The translations under genes and the position numbers were made by a program. Positions 54,554 through 64,000 of a stretch of 64,000 nucleotides of DNA are shown piece by piece (within the stretch, counting starts at the first letter, position 1; the number at the start of each line of letters is the position of its first letter). The stretch covers positions 9,849,268 through 9,913,267 of the forward strand of contig OX419343.1 in assembly GCA_948470475.1 (NCBI GenBank), given 5' to 3'. Source of the stretch: Galaxea fascicularis (taxonomy: Eukaryota; Cnidaria; Anthozoa; Scleractinia; Euphylliidae). The notes below the pieces were generated by a model. It saw only the letters and a program-made list of their open reading frames with translations. It was not told the origin of the DNA and made no database searches.

Positions 54554-56729
54554 TTAGTGCATCCCCGGCTTTGAATAATCAAGTCTTGGGCGATGCTTAT
54601 TAAAGTCGTTCCAGCGGACAACCTGAAAGAGAAAAACAAACCATTGACGCAGTGTTACACATCAAACTCAAAACTGCCCTCAGAGTTATTTAAACAACAG
54701 TGTTTAAGAGAACAAAGCGCCTAATGCACAATACCACTCGAGAGACGTTCTAGAAACATCTTTTTGTTGCCGCAACAATGTTTCTACTGGTGGCTAAACG
54801 GGGAACATCGTAGAAACATGCCCGAGTCGTGCGAGCTCAAATTGTTGCCGCAATATTGCAATATTATTACCTCGTTTAGCGAGCGCTTTAGGATCTGTGC
54901 TTAGAGTCAGAAATGGAACGAGGGAGACAGAACCAAAAAAAGTGAAAAAAAAAAGTCACAAATTCCGTCAATAAACTTATTGTTTACTTACAGGTGGAGG
55001 ACTTGTCATTGCAGAATTGACGGATCTCCCCTCGGTAGAAATCGTCGACGCAACAGAAGAAGTGTCAGATGCCGATCCTGCATCATCTGCTGCTAAGCAG
55101 TCCTCGAACTCTGGTTTCACTTTCGCTTGGGATTTTGATTTCAAGGTTGCCAATTTACTGCAAAACAAAAGAAGTGTCATTGTGAGCCAATTCAAACTAC
55201 AGAAGTTTTTACTTCTCCAATTTATAGCATCACTTGTAATTGTAATTATTGTTGCACACGGCTTTCTGGAAGTGCATTTTTAGGATAGGATTCCGTGTTG
55301 CAATAATGTCTAAGGAAACTTGTCCGATGAAACAACGACGGCATGCAATAAAGTTTGCAGCGGCGTGACTTCACCAGTGTCTTCCTGTACGCACGCAGAA
55401 AAATACGTACGAGAGAGTTCAATCAGCCGCTCCTCTCACTCGAAGTGGAGAACCATAAGAAAAGTGATGGGGGGTAGTTTTAGCTTACGCGAAAATGTTT
55501 TTCTGTTATTTGTTTATGCAGGAATGTTCTTGGCAGTGAACACCCTCTGCATTTCTCTTTTTTCATTTTTTTTTCTTGCATGAATTTTTTTGGCTTTTGT
55601 CCCCAAATCTCCAATCACTTTTATAATGGTTCATCCATTTGTCTGGATGAAAAAAAAAAATTCATTTACATTTTAATCACTTTTCTAATGGTTCGTTCAT
55701 TTGTCTGGATGAAATAAAGACGTGATGGCGTCAGGAAGAAAATATTTCAGAAATTTGTGAGCAGTCTCAACGATGAGTGTTCAGAGAGAGTTTGTGAGGA
55801 ACAGAACTAAAAAAGAGCAGGTATTCACGGGGATGGGGAGGGGGGAGGGGAGGGGGGAAGTTACACTCAAGTGCCAGACTGAGGAACTTCGCCTAAGGCT
55901 GTATTACTTTTAGATCGACCACCGATAAATTAGGCGTAAAAATGGTTTGTTTTGGATACTTCATAGGTTCATCTCTGACAATACCGCATGAGGGTTCCGA
56001 CACCCTTATTGGCGCCTCAATGCAATCTCGTTCCCAGCGATTTTCCCTCACCGGGGAACAGGGCGGGAAACGTGACAGAAAAAGCGCTGGGAACGAGATT
56101 GGTCTCAATGCAGCCGGCATACTTCCTCAGCACTCATTCAACCTTCCAAAAATCCGCGCTTTATGCCTTGACAACCCTAAATCCGTCGACCTTGTCGCGG
56201 TCTTTTTGATAACTTCAGTGCCAGTTCATAAGTTGGCAGCTAATGAAATTCTGGCCAAAGTTTTTACAAGAAGTTGTTAACAAGTTGAAGGCACTCTCGT
56301 GGCCCCTGAATGCTAACATTACCCGCGGGTAAACTGAATGATTTAAATTCAAGTGCGCTCTTGAACTAAACGTAAACACTAGTCTGAAATCAGTCAACAA
56401 AAAACATTCGTCGCAACTTGTATCGACATTAGAAAGTCAGCCCCAATACAGAGTTGGGCACCCTTGGTAAATTTCCCAGTTGAATCAACTTTATCGATCT
56501 ATTTTCTTCTCATAGGAATTAAGAAATTCCTAAGATTGTCAAAAGTAAGAGCTTACCGAGGTAGCTTGAAGAATCTAGGGCCACGGGATTTCTTTCGTCT
56601 TTTTTCACAGTATTTACACAGGCAGTCAGTTTGAGGATTTTTCTTGTGATCCAAAGTAGAAATTTCCTTGTGCGGGTGATCGTCACGTGGCGGAGTCGGA
56701 TGCTGTTCAGTGGCAGTTGATTCAACCAT
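54554..56729 (-). CDS. Unrecognised 135-residue protein with CxCxxC cluster
   Basis: Three exons: 56729-56557 (phase 2 out, TCG|GTAAGC), 55157-54992 (GCAG acceptor; CCT|GTAAGT donor, phase 0) and 54622-54554 (TTTCAG acceptor). The N terminus is His/Pro-rich, then DCLCKYCEKRRKKSRG (35-50) places C36, C38 and C41 before a basic patch, then a Ser/Thr-rich acidic stretch (DDAGSASDTSSVASTISTEG) and an aromatic/basic tail (VVRWNDFNKHRPRLDYSKPG). It has a TATA box 62 bp before the ATG and AATAAA 80 bp after the stop, so the gene model is closed at both ends. No family recognised. Exon 3 begins in phase 0 and could also serve the upstream membrane-protein gene. Confidence 0.65.
55611..55712. repeat. 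About 40-bp direct repeat
   Basis: AATCACTTTTATAATGGTTC...TTTGTCTGGATGAAA occurs at 55613 and again (AATCACTTTTCTAATGGTTC) at 55676. Confidence 0.8.
56023..56102. mobile_element. 80-bp MITE, CAATCTCGTTCCCAGCG ends
   Basis: CAATCTCGTTCCCAGCG and CGCTGGGAACGAGATTG are perfect inverted ends. CCTCAATG (56015-56022) and TCTCAATG (56103-56110) flank it as an 8-bp duplication with one difference. Same family as 63702-63765. Confidence 0.8.
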
Positions 56730-56790
56730 ATTACGTCTCCCCGGATTTTTTATCTTTGTACCCTAGTATGCATAAAACGTTAATACCACC

Positions 56791-56798
56791 TTTATATA
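56791..56798 (-). promoter_or_regulatory. TATA box (TATATAAA)
   Basis: TATATAAA on the minus strand, 62 bp upstream of the ATG at 56729, predicting a 5' UTR of about 30-35 nt. Its last two bases on the distal side are the TA target duplication of the adjacent MITE. Confidence 0.65.
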
Positions 56799-57047
56799 GA
56801 GCCGTTTTCAATTGATTAACGAAAGTCAATTGCGTTTGCACTGGTTCTGCGTTGCTTGGCTCTGTGATTGGTCAGCAAAACTCATTCCACGCTTTCAACC
56901 AATGAGAAGCAAAACCTAAACCAATCGCGACTTGCACGCGCGCATTTTCCTGCGCTTCGTCTTCTGATTGGTTCATTGCGCTGTCTACGTCTGTTGTGAT
57001 TAATTAGAGTAACTGCTTTCGACTGTCAATTATATTGAAAACCGCTC
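56799..57047. mobile_element. CCAAT-rich MITE with TA duplication, upstream of the small gene
   Basis: GAGCCGTTTTCAATTGA (left) and TATATTGAAAACCGCTC (right) are inverted ends, flanked by TA at 56797-56798 and 57048-57049 (Tc1/mariner-like). The interior has four CCAAT boxes: 56867-56871 and 56967-56971 (minus), 56899-56903 and 56921-56925 (plus). No coding capacity. Confidence 0.8.
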
Positions 57048-57049
57048 TA

Positions 57050-57800
57050 TGCTCTGCATATGTTGTGGGTTTAAGAAACAATGATATGCCCATGATTACA
57101 TAACATTTCAGTGTGTCAGTGACCACTCCAGCAGATTTACGAAACACTAAGCACAAATTGCCGCACATTTCTTGGTCTTTCCTTAGTCGTAGTTAGTTGA
57201 AGTTTATGAATGTAACAATCTATGGGATGATAACCGAGGACGGTTAAAAATTCCTGTTCTGTCTACCCTGACTGCCACCTCCACATTGTGCAACATATCT
57301 AGGGCTGGCCGAATGCATCTTTACGATACTTTGCTGAGACTCACCACACAGAAGGGTAGCGCTTTCTAGTGTAGGTCAGTATCTAGAAAGAGCACTTTCT
57401 TCTATGTTAAATAATCTCATTCTTCAGTTTCAAACTTGTCAACTCAGGGCTTAAGCTGGATGTAAAAGTGCTCTAAAAATCTATAACGAAAGTCTCTAAA
57501 AGTCACTCCATAATGTGTAATTATTCCATTTACTTCTATCATCCATTTCAATTTTTAAAGTGAAACCTCAGCCCCTCTCCCCTCCCCCACCGCTTAAAAA
57601 GGGACGTTTGACTGACCACTTACTTTCATTGGAATGATGGAAAACGTTAGAAAAGGGAAATACCACTGTGTGGCTGGGTTGCACTCACTAAATAGCAAAC
57701 AATAGGCATAAGATTATCATTTCGTCGGAATTCTGAATAAAACGGCAAGGAAAATAGAAAATTTTTATCTTCAAAATCATGTCTAAATTATCTCAAAATC
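57050..57800. other. Intergenic or 3' UTR
   Basis: Between the membrane-protein gene and the small gene; no further feature seen and no clear AATAAA on the minus strand. Confidence 0.35.
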
Positions 57801-60800
57801 CTATTTTTTAAAAAAATCCCCAAGATTTCTAAAAATCTTCCGATTCTCTAAAAATCCTAAAAAAGCCAAAGCTAGTCCTTTCACTTTAAAACTTGCCTTA
57901 GTTCCTCTTACGCCCCACTCCTCTTCTTTTGGCCATGGGATGCCTTTAAAAGAACCTTCATCGAGATCTCTGGCGTCGCGCTCTTCCATTTCATAATCCA
58001 TTTCATATTCCATGTCCCCAGTTGGCTCCAAGCTCCGCAGATACAATCGAAGAGCTGCGTCAAATGCAGCGCCTCGGTCATGGTGTTCCCGTACTACTTG
58101 TGTCTGTGTTCCGCTGGAGCAAGGGTAGATTTCTGAAATCCATATTTGATTATCTGGTCATTTTTGTGATCTCGTACCCCAGATGACGTTTTTATGTATT
58201 TTGTTTAGTTAGTTATAGTTTGGGCTCTTATTGAAGCTTCGTTTTCTTGCAAACGGGTGGGAGAAACCCTTCCTAACCGTACACAAAGGGCAGTACCTCA
58301 GGGGGCTTTGTTTGCAAGTCACACAAGGGTTCCATTATATAGTCAAGGATGTCTTATTTTGTTTACAACCGTACTGGTGACAGCTGACCTAGTACCCCGT
58401 TGTAACTTTTATGTGCATAGTACAAGTTCAGTTCATTTATTCGTAAGTAGATTGATCGAAGCTTACATTTTCTTGTGATCGCAAGCAAGCAACAATCAGT
58501 TATAGGGAACTTATAGCAGACAATACAATGGAGTTTCCAAGCTTGAATTACTCGAGTAATTGAAGCTTGTTAATTCCATGGCATTGTCTGCTATGGCGCC
58601 AGTGTCAAAGCTGTTATGTCCTTGCCCATGCGAATACCTCAGCCGTTTCCGTACCTTCTTGACCAATGGGTATTTCCTCGGCATATTGACTACCGAGCGC
58701 AATACTATCACCATCAATATGATTTCTTTCATATGCATCATTCACTTACCATCAATATCATTGGCCATACTTTGGCTGATGATCTGCTCCTCTGTTTGGT
58801 CCTTCGCTGTTATGCCGGACTTATTATTGTTCATCATTTCGTCTTCCGCCATCTTGATTTTACCGTCATCGCGTACTTTTGAACTGCCAGGGATATCATC
58901 TCCAACTTCACTCACGGCCGCCTTGTCAAACACCTCCCAAACGCTAGACCTTTCTTCCACAAGACCATCGATAACAGAATTTACCTTAAATTTTCCCATA
59001 CCATCAGCACCAGGTAGTAGATCACCTCCAGGCGTGGTAACGTTCTCCAAAGACTTAGCCGCACTTTCTTTGATACTACCTGTCACAACACTCTCAACAG
59101 ATATCACCACTTCTTCGTTGTTATCTCCAGTCCTGCTGGCGATGTTGTGTCCATCGTCTATGGTAACCGTTTTCACGCTCTCACAGATGCCCTCCTCGTC
59201 ATCATCATCTTCAATAGCTATCACCACTTCATCCCTTGGGGCAACTGGAACCTTACACGACTGAGTCGATGGGGCACTGTTGTCGGTTTTCATAGAGACA
59301 GTTCTTGTCAACTCACCTGAGGTGGATGAAAACATATGATTACTCGGGGATTCCTTAGGTGTGGTCGGGTGTGATGTAGGTGACGGTTCCTGGGAGGTCT
59401 GATGTCCGCTTGAAGTATGAGTATCAAGGGTGGATTGATGTGTGACTGGCTCAACTACTTCTCCTAGGCTGCAGACGGTGGAAGAGGGTACCAAGGCTCT
59501 AGTAGAAGCTGGAGAATCAATCACGATTTCCACATCAGAAGCCAGCGACATGGCCGTGACACTTGTCAACGAAGAGGATTGGTCACACATCTCAGGAACA
59601 GCAAAAGCATCCGAAAGCGAAGAGCAAGTAAATGAAGTGTCAGACGAACTCATTTCTGGTATCTCAATGATGGTACAATCCTTGTTTCTTGCGGTTACGA
59701 CTTCAACATCTGTAGTCACCGCCATTAAGGGAGTAGATGTTGGTGTTTCTGTGAGTGTCCACAATTCTTGCACGTCACCTTGTGTTGCCGCAAGCTGATA
59801 AGCAGGTGGTCTACTCATTTGCTGCTTTATCGTCGCACTGTTCTTAGTCTGCTCTCTACCTTGCTCCATGATGGACTTCTCAAACATGATCTCCTCTTCG
59901 CTTATATATTCACTGAAATCGTTCGTCGACGGGAGCTTCATTTCATCTTGGCCATTCTTTCGCTGGAAACACCTCTTCTTGCAGTTTTTGCTGTAATGAA
60001 ATTAAATTTAAAAAACGAGAAGTTATGTATCATCGTCGGACGCATGCCGACTTGGTTATTAGATAGTAGATGACGTCATGCGGTAACAGGTTGACTGAGG
60101 TAAAGATACACCCAAGCAAAAGACGGGAAAGAGACGTTGACTAATCAACGTTTATAGTGGAAGAAGGTAAGTGCGTGTTAATAATAATAACATTTATAAC
60201 TTACATTGCGCATTTCTATAAAAATATCCAATGCGCATCACAATACTATGAAATGAAAATTGCAAATTATTACAAATTACAATAATCCTAAAAATCCCAT
60301 AAAAGTTAAGTATAAACATTTCTAAATATACGTGTCTTGAACATAGTTTTAAAAGTCTGGATATTATTGGTGGCTCTGATATGCCGAGGCAAGAAGTTCC
60401 ACAAAGTAGGCGCAGCTGTCCGGCATGAATGAGCGGTAACCCATAATCTTTTTTTGCAATGACCTCTAGTCTCGCAAGAAACTGCGCTGAATGCGCCGTA
60501 GATTGTAGTTAGATGGTGGTAAAAATTTGATTAATCCTTGAGATAAGTTGGCGCCAAAACCTGAATCTTCAGTGTCTCTTTACAGTAAACGAACCAATTA
60601 GGTCAACACCTTTTAAACTTAGTGTTATCAATAAGCTAAGTGGTCAAAAGGCGATTAAATGTACAACAACATTTCAGTGAATTCCTTGCTGTTGTGCTTT
60701 GTGTTTAAAGTCAGTCCAGTCACTGGCTTTCGCGACTCCAGATTTATTAAACGAAAATTAATTCCTTAAAGGAATTGCCCTTTACTGAGAGAAAATAATT

Positions 60801-63274
60801 TATAATGCAACATACCACATACGAGCTAGTCCCGTTACCACACATAGTAGTATCAACACTCCAGCACAGACCGCAGCGACAATTATTGAGGAACGTGACT
60901 CGTTTTGATATTGTGGATCAGTACCGCGTTGCTCTTTCTCAGTCCGCTCAGATTCTTCTTTCCGTTTCCTCTTCACACGGATCCTTCTCTTGTCCTCAAT
61001 TTGAGGCCCGAAATCACGGGCAACATTCCAACGAAACTCCGTTGATTTGACTCTGAAGTGTCCTGCATTCTTCGCCTTATGCACCTTGGAATCAGTGCCA
61101 CTCCACGGCGCGGGCTCGCTATCGGCTTGGAATCTGGCAGGATGATTTTGTGATGAATGTTTCTTCTTAGAGTTTGAGTGTGAGATCTCTTTACCGTTAT
61201 CTGCAATAACCTGTTGAGCAGGTGCTTTTTCCATTGGCCGTGAAGATCTAGACTTGACTCCACCTTAAGATAATAATGACAATGAGAACGATCACGATTA
61301 CGATAACGATGATGATGAGTTTGACGTAAGTGACAATGGTAGCATTGAGCTGTTTTTATGCAAATCAGTTACAGAATAGATGGTTGTTATATCTATTAAA
61401 ATCATTTCTCCATTAGCTAGCCTGAGTAGCTGGCAGTTTTGTCTGTTTGGGGGCGCACGAGTGACGGAGACGCGAAAACCGCGACGGGAATGGGGAGGGG
61501 AATGGGAACGGGAATGGGAGCCTGAATGGGCCTCATTCCCCTCGCGGCTTCGCCGCTAGCCCGTGCGCTCAAAACCGCCAGCTACACAGGCTATCCACTG
61601 GCTTCATTCCTACTTAAACCGGTTATAAAAATTCACAATAATTTGGCCTTCAAGTGCGCGTTAAGAAAATGCACGTAGTTTATACTAAACGTCGGTGGTT
61701 CAAGAGAGGTAACGAAGAATGAGCTAAGATCAATCATCCTTATTATTGCTGTTCACTTTAATTCTTTCTTGAGTTTTTTATTTGGTGCCAACTGGCAGTT
61801 AAAGAAAAGGTATGATTTGATTGGCTGTTGTAAATACATTCTCCGTCTTTGTATGCCATCCTGTGCCCATCTGGTGCAAAAGTTAAAGAGCATTCCGGGG
61901 TTTAACTGACCTCCAAAATTGTCACTACTCACAAAACATTTCCGTGTTAGGGAAAGAGATATAAAGCTGCAGTGACTGCACCAGTTTCACTGAGCATCTG
62001 ATGCGGTTGTTGCAGCTTTACGTCTCTTAGCGGACAGTGAAGATCTTCATTTTTTTTATGGAATAGGAGAGGAGCTGGTGGGAATTTTTTTTTTGGGGGG
62101 GGGGGGTGCATACCAAAAAATGGCTTTTAAGGTGAGACTGCCCAAAAATTCAAAGAAAAGGGGGTGGAGATTAAGGAGAGATTGAAAGTGGGAAATAGCT
62201 AGTGTAACTTACTCTGGAGAGGGGTCATCCTATTTGAGGGGGCGTTATGTGACTAAAACTGGTAAGCTTGGGACGGGGAAGTCAAACAGTTTGCAAGTGA
62301 TCACTCAGATCCCACTAGCTCCACCCCCCTCCCCCCTTCCTCCCCATACCCCATACAAAAATAAACGGTCCCTAATGATTGCTTTGGGGAACCTTTCAGG
62401 CTTGGTTGTAAAGTGTAGGACAACAGCGCAGCCACCTGATGGGCTGAGAAACTCTCTAATCCTTCTTCAAGAAGGTTGTTACTTCAGGCAGAAATTGATC
62501 AGAACGCGTTAACGCCGTTACTAAGCCACTTGGACTGGTGGTTAAACAAAACCCGGCCTGTACAGTGTATAAAAAAGCCTTGCCTTTAGTAAGATCGTCC
62601 CTCTGTGATCCCCTTTGTTGTGTCCAAGGTGAAGCCGATGGATCTATTCCCAACGAAGGTGCAGACACTTTGGTTTTGTGTCTTTTAGCAGCTCCCCTCG
62701 TAGCAAAACTGTAGACAGTTAAGATCTTTCTGTCTTCCTCTGGTCCATCATCGATGTTCGATTTTCTGGAACCTCTCGTCAAACTTGCTGTTGCCTGGTC
62801 ATCATACTCAGGCTGAGCTGAAAGTGAAGGGTCGGGTGACAGCGCAGAAGCCTCCTGGGTGGCTGCCAGACTCTCCAATATTTCCTCAGGTAAGTTCGAT
62901 TTTGCTGAAACTTGACAAAGCAATTGATCAGAAACTTGATCTGACTGATGAAAGGTTTGTATATGCGTCATTTAAGACCCGGAAGTTTGCATGTTGCAGT
63001 TTTTACTCGAAATTGACCGAATTGACCACACAAAACTCACTCGTTTTTTTTCCGAAATAATGACTAGATCAGGATTAGCATAACGAGATCTGAATTCATT
63101 TCCATATTTTATTTTCACTAAGGTATTATGTTGGTCTCATGTTGCAAAATGCGTCTCACGGGAGGAGTCTGATGCGTGTTTGAACATTGAAATCAATAAG
63201 AAAAGTCAGCTCTTACCTTCACAAACTCCAGTCATGAAGCACAACAACATGCAAACCGTTTTCAACTTTTTCAT
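57801..63274 (-). CDS. Unrecognised type I membrane protein, Ser/Thr-rich cytoplasmic tail
   Basis: Five exons in phase: 63274-63217, 62904-62584, 61263-60816, 59990-58750 and 58132-57801; 799 residues. Exon 1 is a signal peptide (MKKLKTVCMLLCFMTGVCE). The ectodomain (20-251) is polar and contains RVKR (222-225), a furin-type site, in a long basic stretch. The transmembrane segment is about 252-273 (IIVAAVCAGVLILLCVVTG), followed by CKNCKKRC (276-283), possible palmitoylation sites. The tail is over 500 residues, acidic and Ser/Thr-rich, with EDDDDEE, and ends in a conserved-looking block (REHHDRGAAFDAALRLYLRS, MEYEMDYEMEERDARDLDEG). Intron 2 appears to use a GC donor (AAAG|GCAAGG). Exon 5 may instead end at GGC|GTAAGA (57912) and splice onward. 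No family recognised. Confidence 0.68.
58515..58596. repeat. Imperfect inverted repeat in intron 4
   Basis: AGCAGACAATACAATGGAGT and ATTCCATGGCATTGTCTGCT, with CAAGCTTGAATTACTCGAG / TAATTGAAGCTTG at the centre. Confidence 0.75.
60170..60445 (-). pseudogene. LINE 3' end remnant in intron 3
   Basis: The minus strand reads HSCRTAAPTLWNFLPRHIRA then TNNIQTFKTMFKTRIFRNVY, the C-terminal end of CR1/L2-like reverse transcriptases (W(N/T)SLP..(I/V)R...F...LK..LF). An AT-rich 3' UTR ending in ATT units (about 60178-60190) follows. Confidence 0.65.
61427..61592. repeat. Foldback repeat with TAGCCTG ends
   Basis: TAGCCTGAGTAGCTGGCAG is inverted as CTGGCGG-type GCCAGCTACACAGGCTA at the right. The interior has GGGAATGGGA units (about 61490-61535) and GCGGCTTCGCCGC. 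Confidence 0.7.
61600..62583. other. Intron 2 of the membrane-protein gene
   Basis: Mostly unique sequence with a T-run/G-run junction near 62085-62107 and a C-rich block near 62323-62340. Confidence 0.4.
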
Positions 63275-63701
63275 ATTGAATTAACCCAGTGGGATAACCC
63301 AACGCATTTTCTTTCGGAAAATGATCATCTTGCGTCATAAACACAAATTACAATGTTAACTTTTTTTGCGCGTGCTAAGTAGTAACGCAAGAAACAATGT
63401 CACGCGAGAGGATAATGCAATCAACTATGCAACGCGAGAAGACTCCATTTGGTCGTTTTCCAGCGTTTTGCGGAAATCAAACTATTCAAAAGGGGCGCGA
63501 ATCTGTGTGCGACTGAATGACGAACCACGAAGGGCTGAATAGTTGAAAATGTCGCAGGTTAGAAACTGGGACTTAATTAAAACGTAGGCAAGCTGATATT
63601 GCTCGTTTGTTTTTTTTGGCGGGGAGCGGGACAGTGTGCGTAGTTACGGGCTCGATTGCGACGATCCCTTACGCGTCTACGGACCATGTCTGGCTCGCCG
63701 T

Positions 63702-63765
63702 CCAACCTCGTTCCCAGGGTCGCTCCAGGAGGCGGGAAGAGGAGAGACTCTGGGAACGAGGTTGG
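63702..63765. mobile_element. 64-bp MITE with perfect 8-bp duplication
   Basis: CCAACCTCGTTCCCAG and CTGGGAACGAGGTTGG are inverted ends; CTCGCCGT flanks both sides (63694-63701, 63766-63773). hAT-like by duplication size. Same family as 56023-56102. Confidence 0.85.
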
Positions 63766-64000
63766 CTCGCCGTCCTCATTTTTGTCCACAGATCACCAGC
63801 CGAAGTCTACTATAGCAAACAGAATCCACTTCCATCAAGCTTCGTTTCATCGTTACTTTTCGTGTTTTCAGGCCATGTTTGAGATGTTTTTGTCTTTACT
63901 AAAAAGTAGTCGAAATAAACAACAAAATAAAACATAAGCACGTAAGGCAATTTGGTTGAACATGGGCGATAAAATACCTGGACAGTCAACGGATTACAAG

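Noticed and set aside
58560..59264. 234-codon plus-strand frame
   Set aside because: It is antisense to exon 4 of the membrane-protein gene, whose longer frame fits neighbouring exons in phase.

Overview
This is nuclear genomic DNA of an animal, most likely a cnidarian and probably a stony coral. The reasons are intron-split genes with GT-AG junctions (and one probable GC-AG intron), low gene density, ciliary genes of metazoan type (NEK8, CCDC13), a secreted PAN-EGF-TLDc protein of the kind I associate with anthozoans, and many MITEs, foldback elements, tRNA-derived SINEs and non-LTR retrotransposon remnants. The species call is inference; no database was searched. There are no rRNA genes, CRISPR arrays or prokaryotic operons. 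One 200-base assembly gap lies at 52655-52854.

Layout. 0-9 kb: the 5' part of CCDC13 (minus strand; exons 8784-8599, 1652-1578, 329-224, continuing off the left edge). Its 6.9-kb first intron carries a SINE, MITEs and a nested insertion: a 5'-truncated LINE inside a TCGAT-rich terminal-inverted-repeat element. 9-14.6 kb: a complete four-exon NEK8, divergent from CCDC13 across a 254-bp gap holding forkhead-like and RFX-like motifs. 14.6-20.6 kb: mostly transposon debris (reverse transcriptase fragments, a Harbinger-type element with 3-bp target duplication, a G-run element with 8-bp duplication) and one small two-membrane-segment ORF. 20.7-21.9 kb: an unrecognised 386-codon single-exon gene. 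22-26.2 kb: foldback elements. 26.4-27.6 kb: an intronless class A GPCR with altered microswitch motifs. 28-33.8 kb: little of note. 33.9-35.1 kb: an intronless ATP-grasp protein. 35-40 kb: gene-poor, with a palindromic array of tRNA-derived SINEs at 38.6-39.2 kb. 40.3-41.1 kb: a tail-anchored protein with a possible papain-like (LRAT/NlpC-type) core. 44.8-53.0 kb: a complete seven-exon secreted PAN-EGF-EGF-EGF-TLDc gene (minus). 54.5-56.8 kb: a small three-exon gene of unknown function, with a TATA box abutting a CCAAT-rich MITE. 57.8-63.3 kb: a five-exon type I membrane protein of unknown function (minus).

Functionally, the one clear partnership is the divergent NEK8/CCDC13 pair: both families act at cilia, centrosomes or centriolar satellites, and the shared intergenic region suggests co-regulation. 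The other genes look independent. Intron models were assembled by hand from splice-site consensus and phase agreement, and need transcript support.
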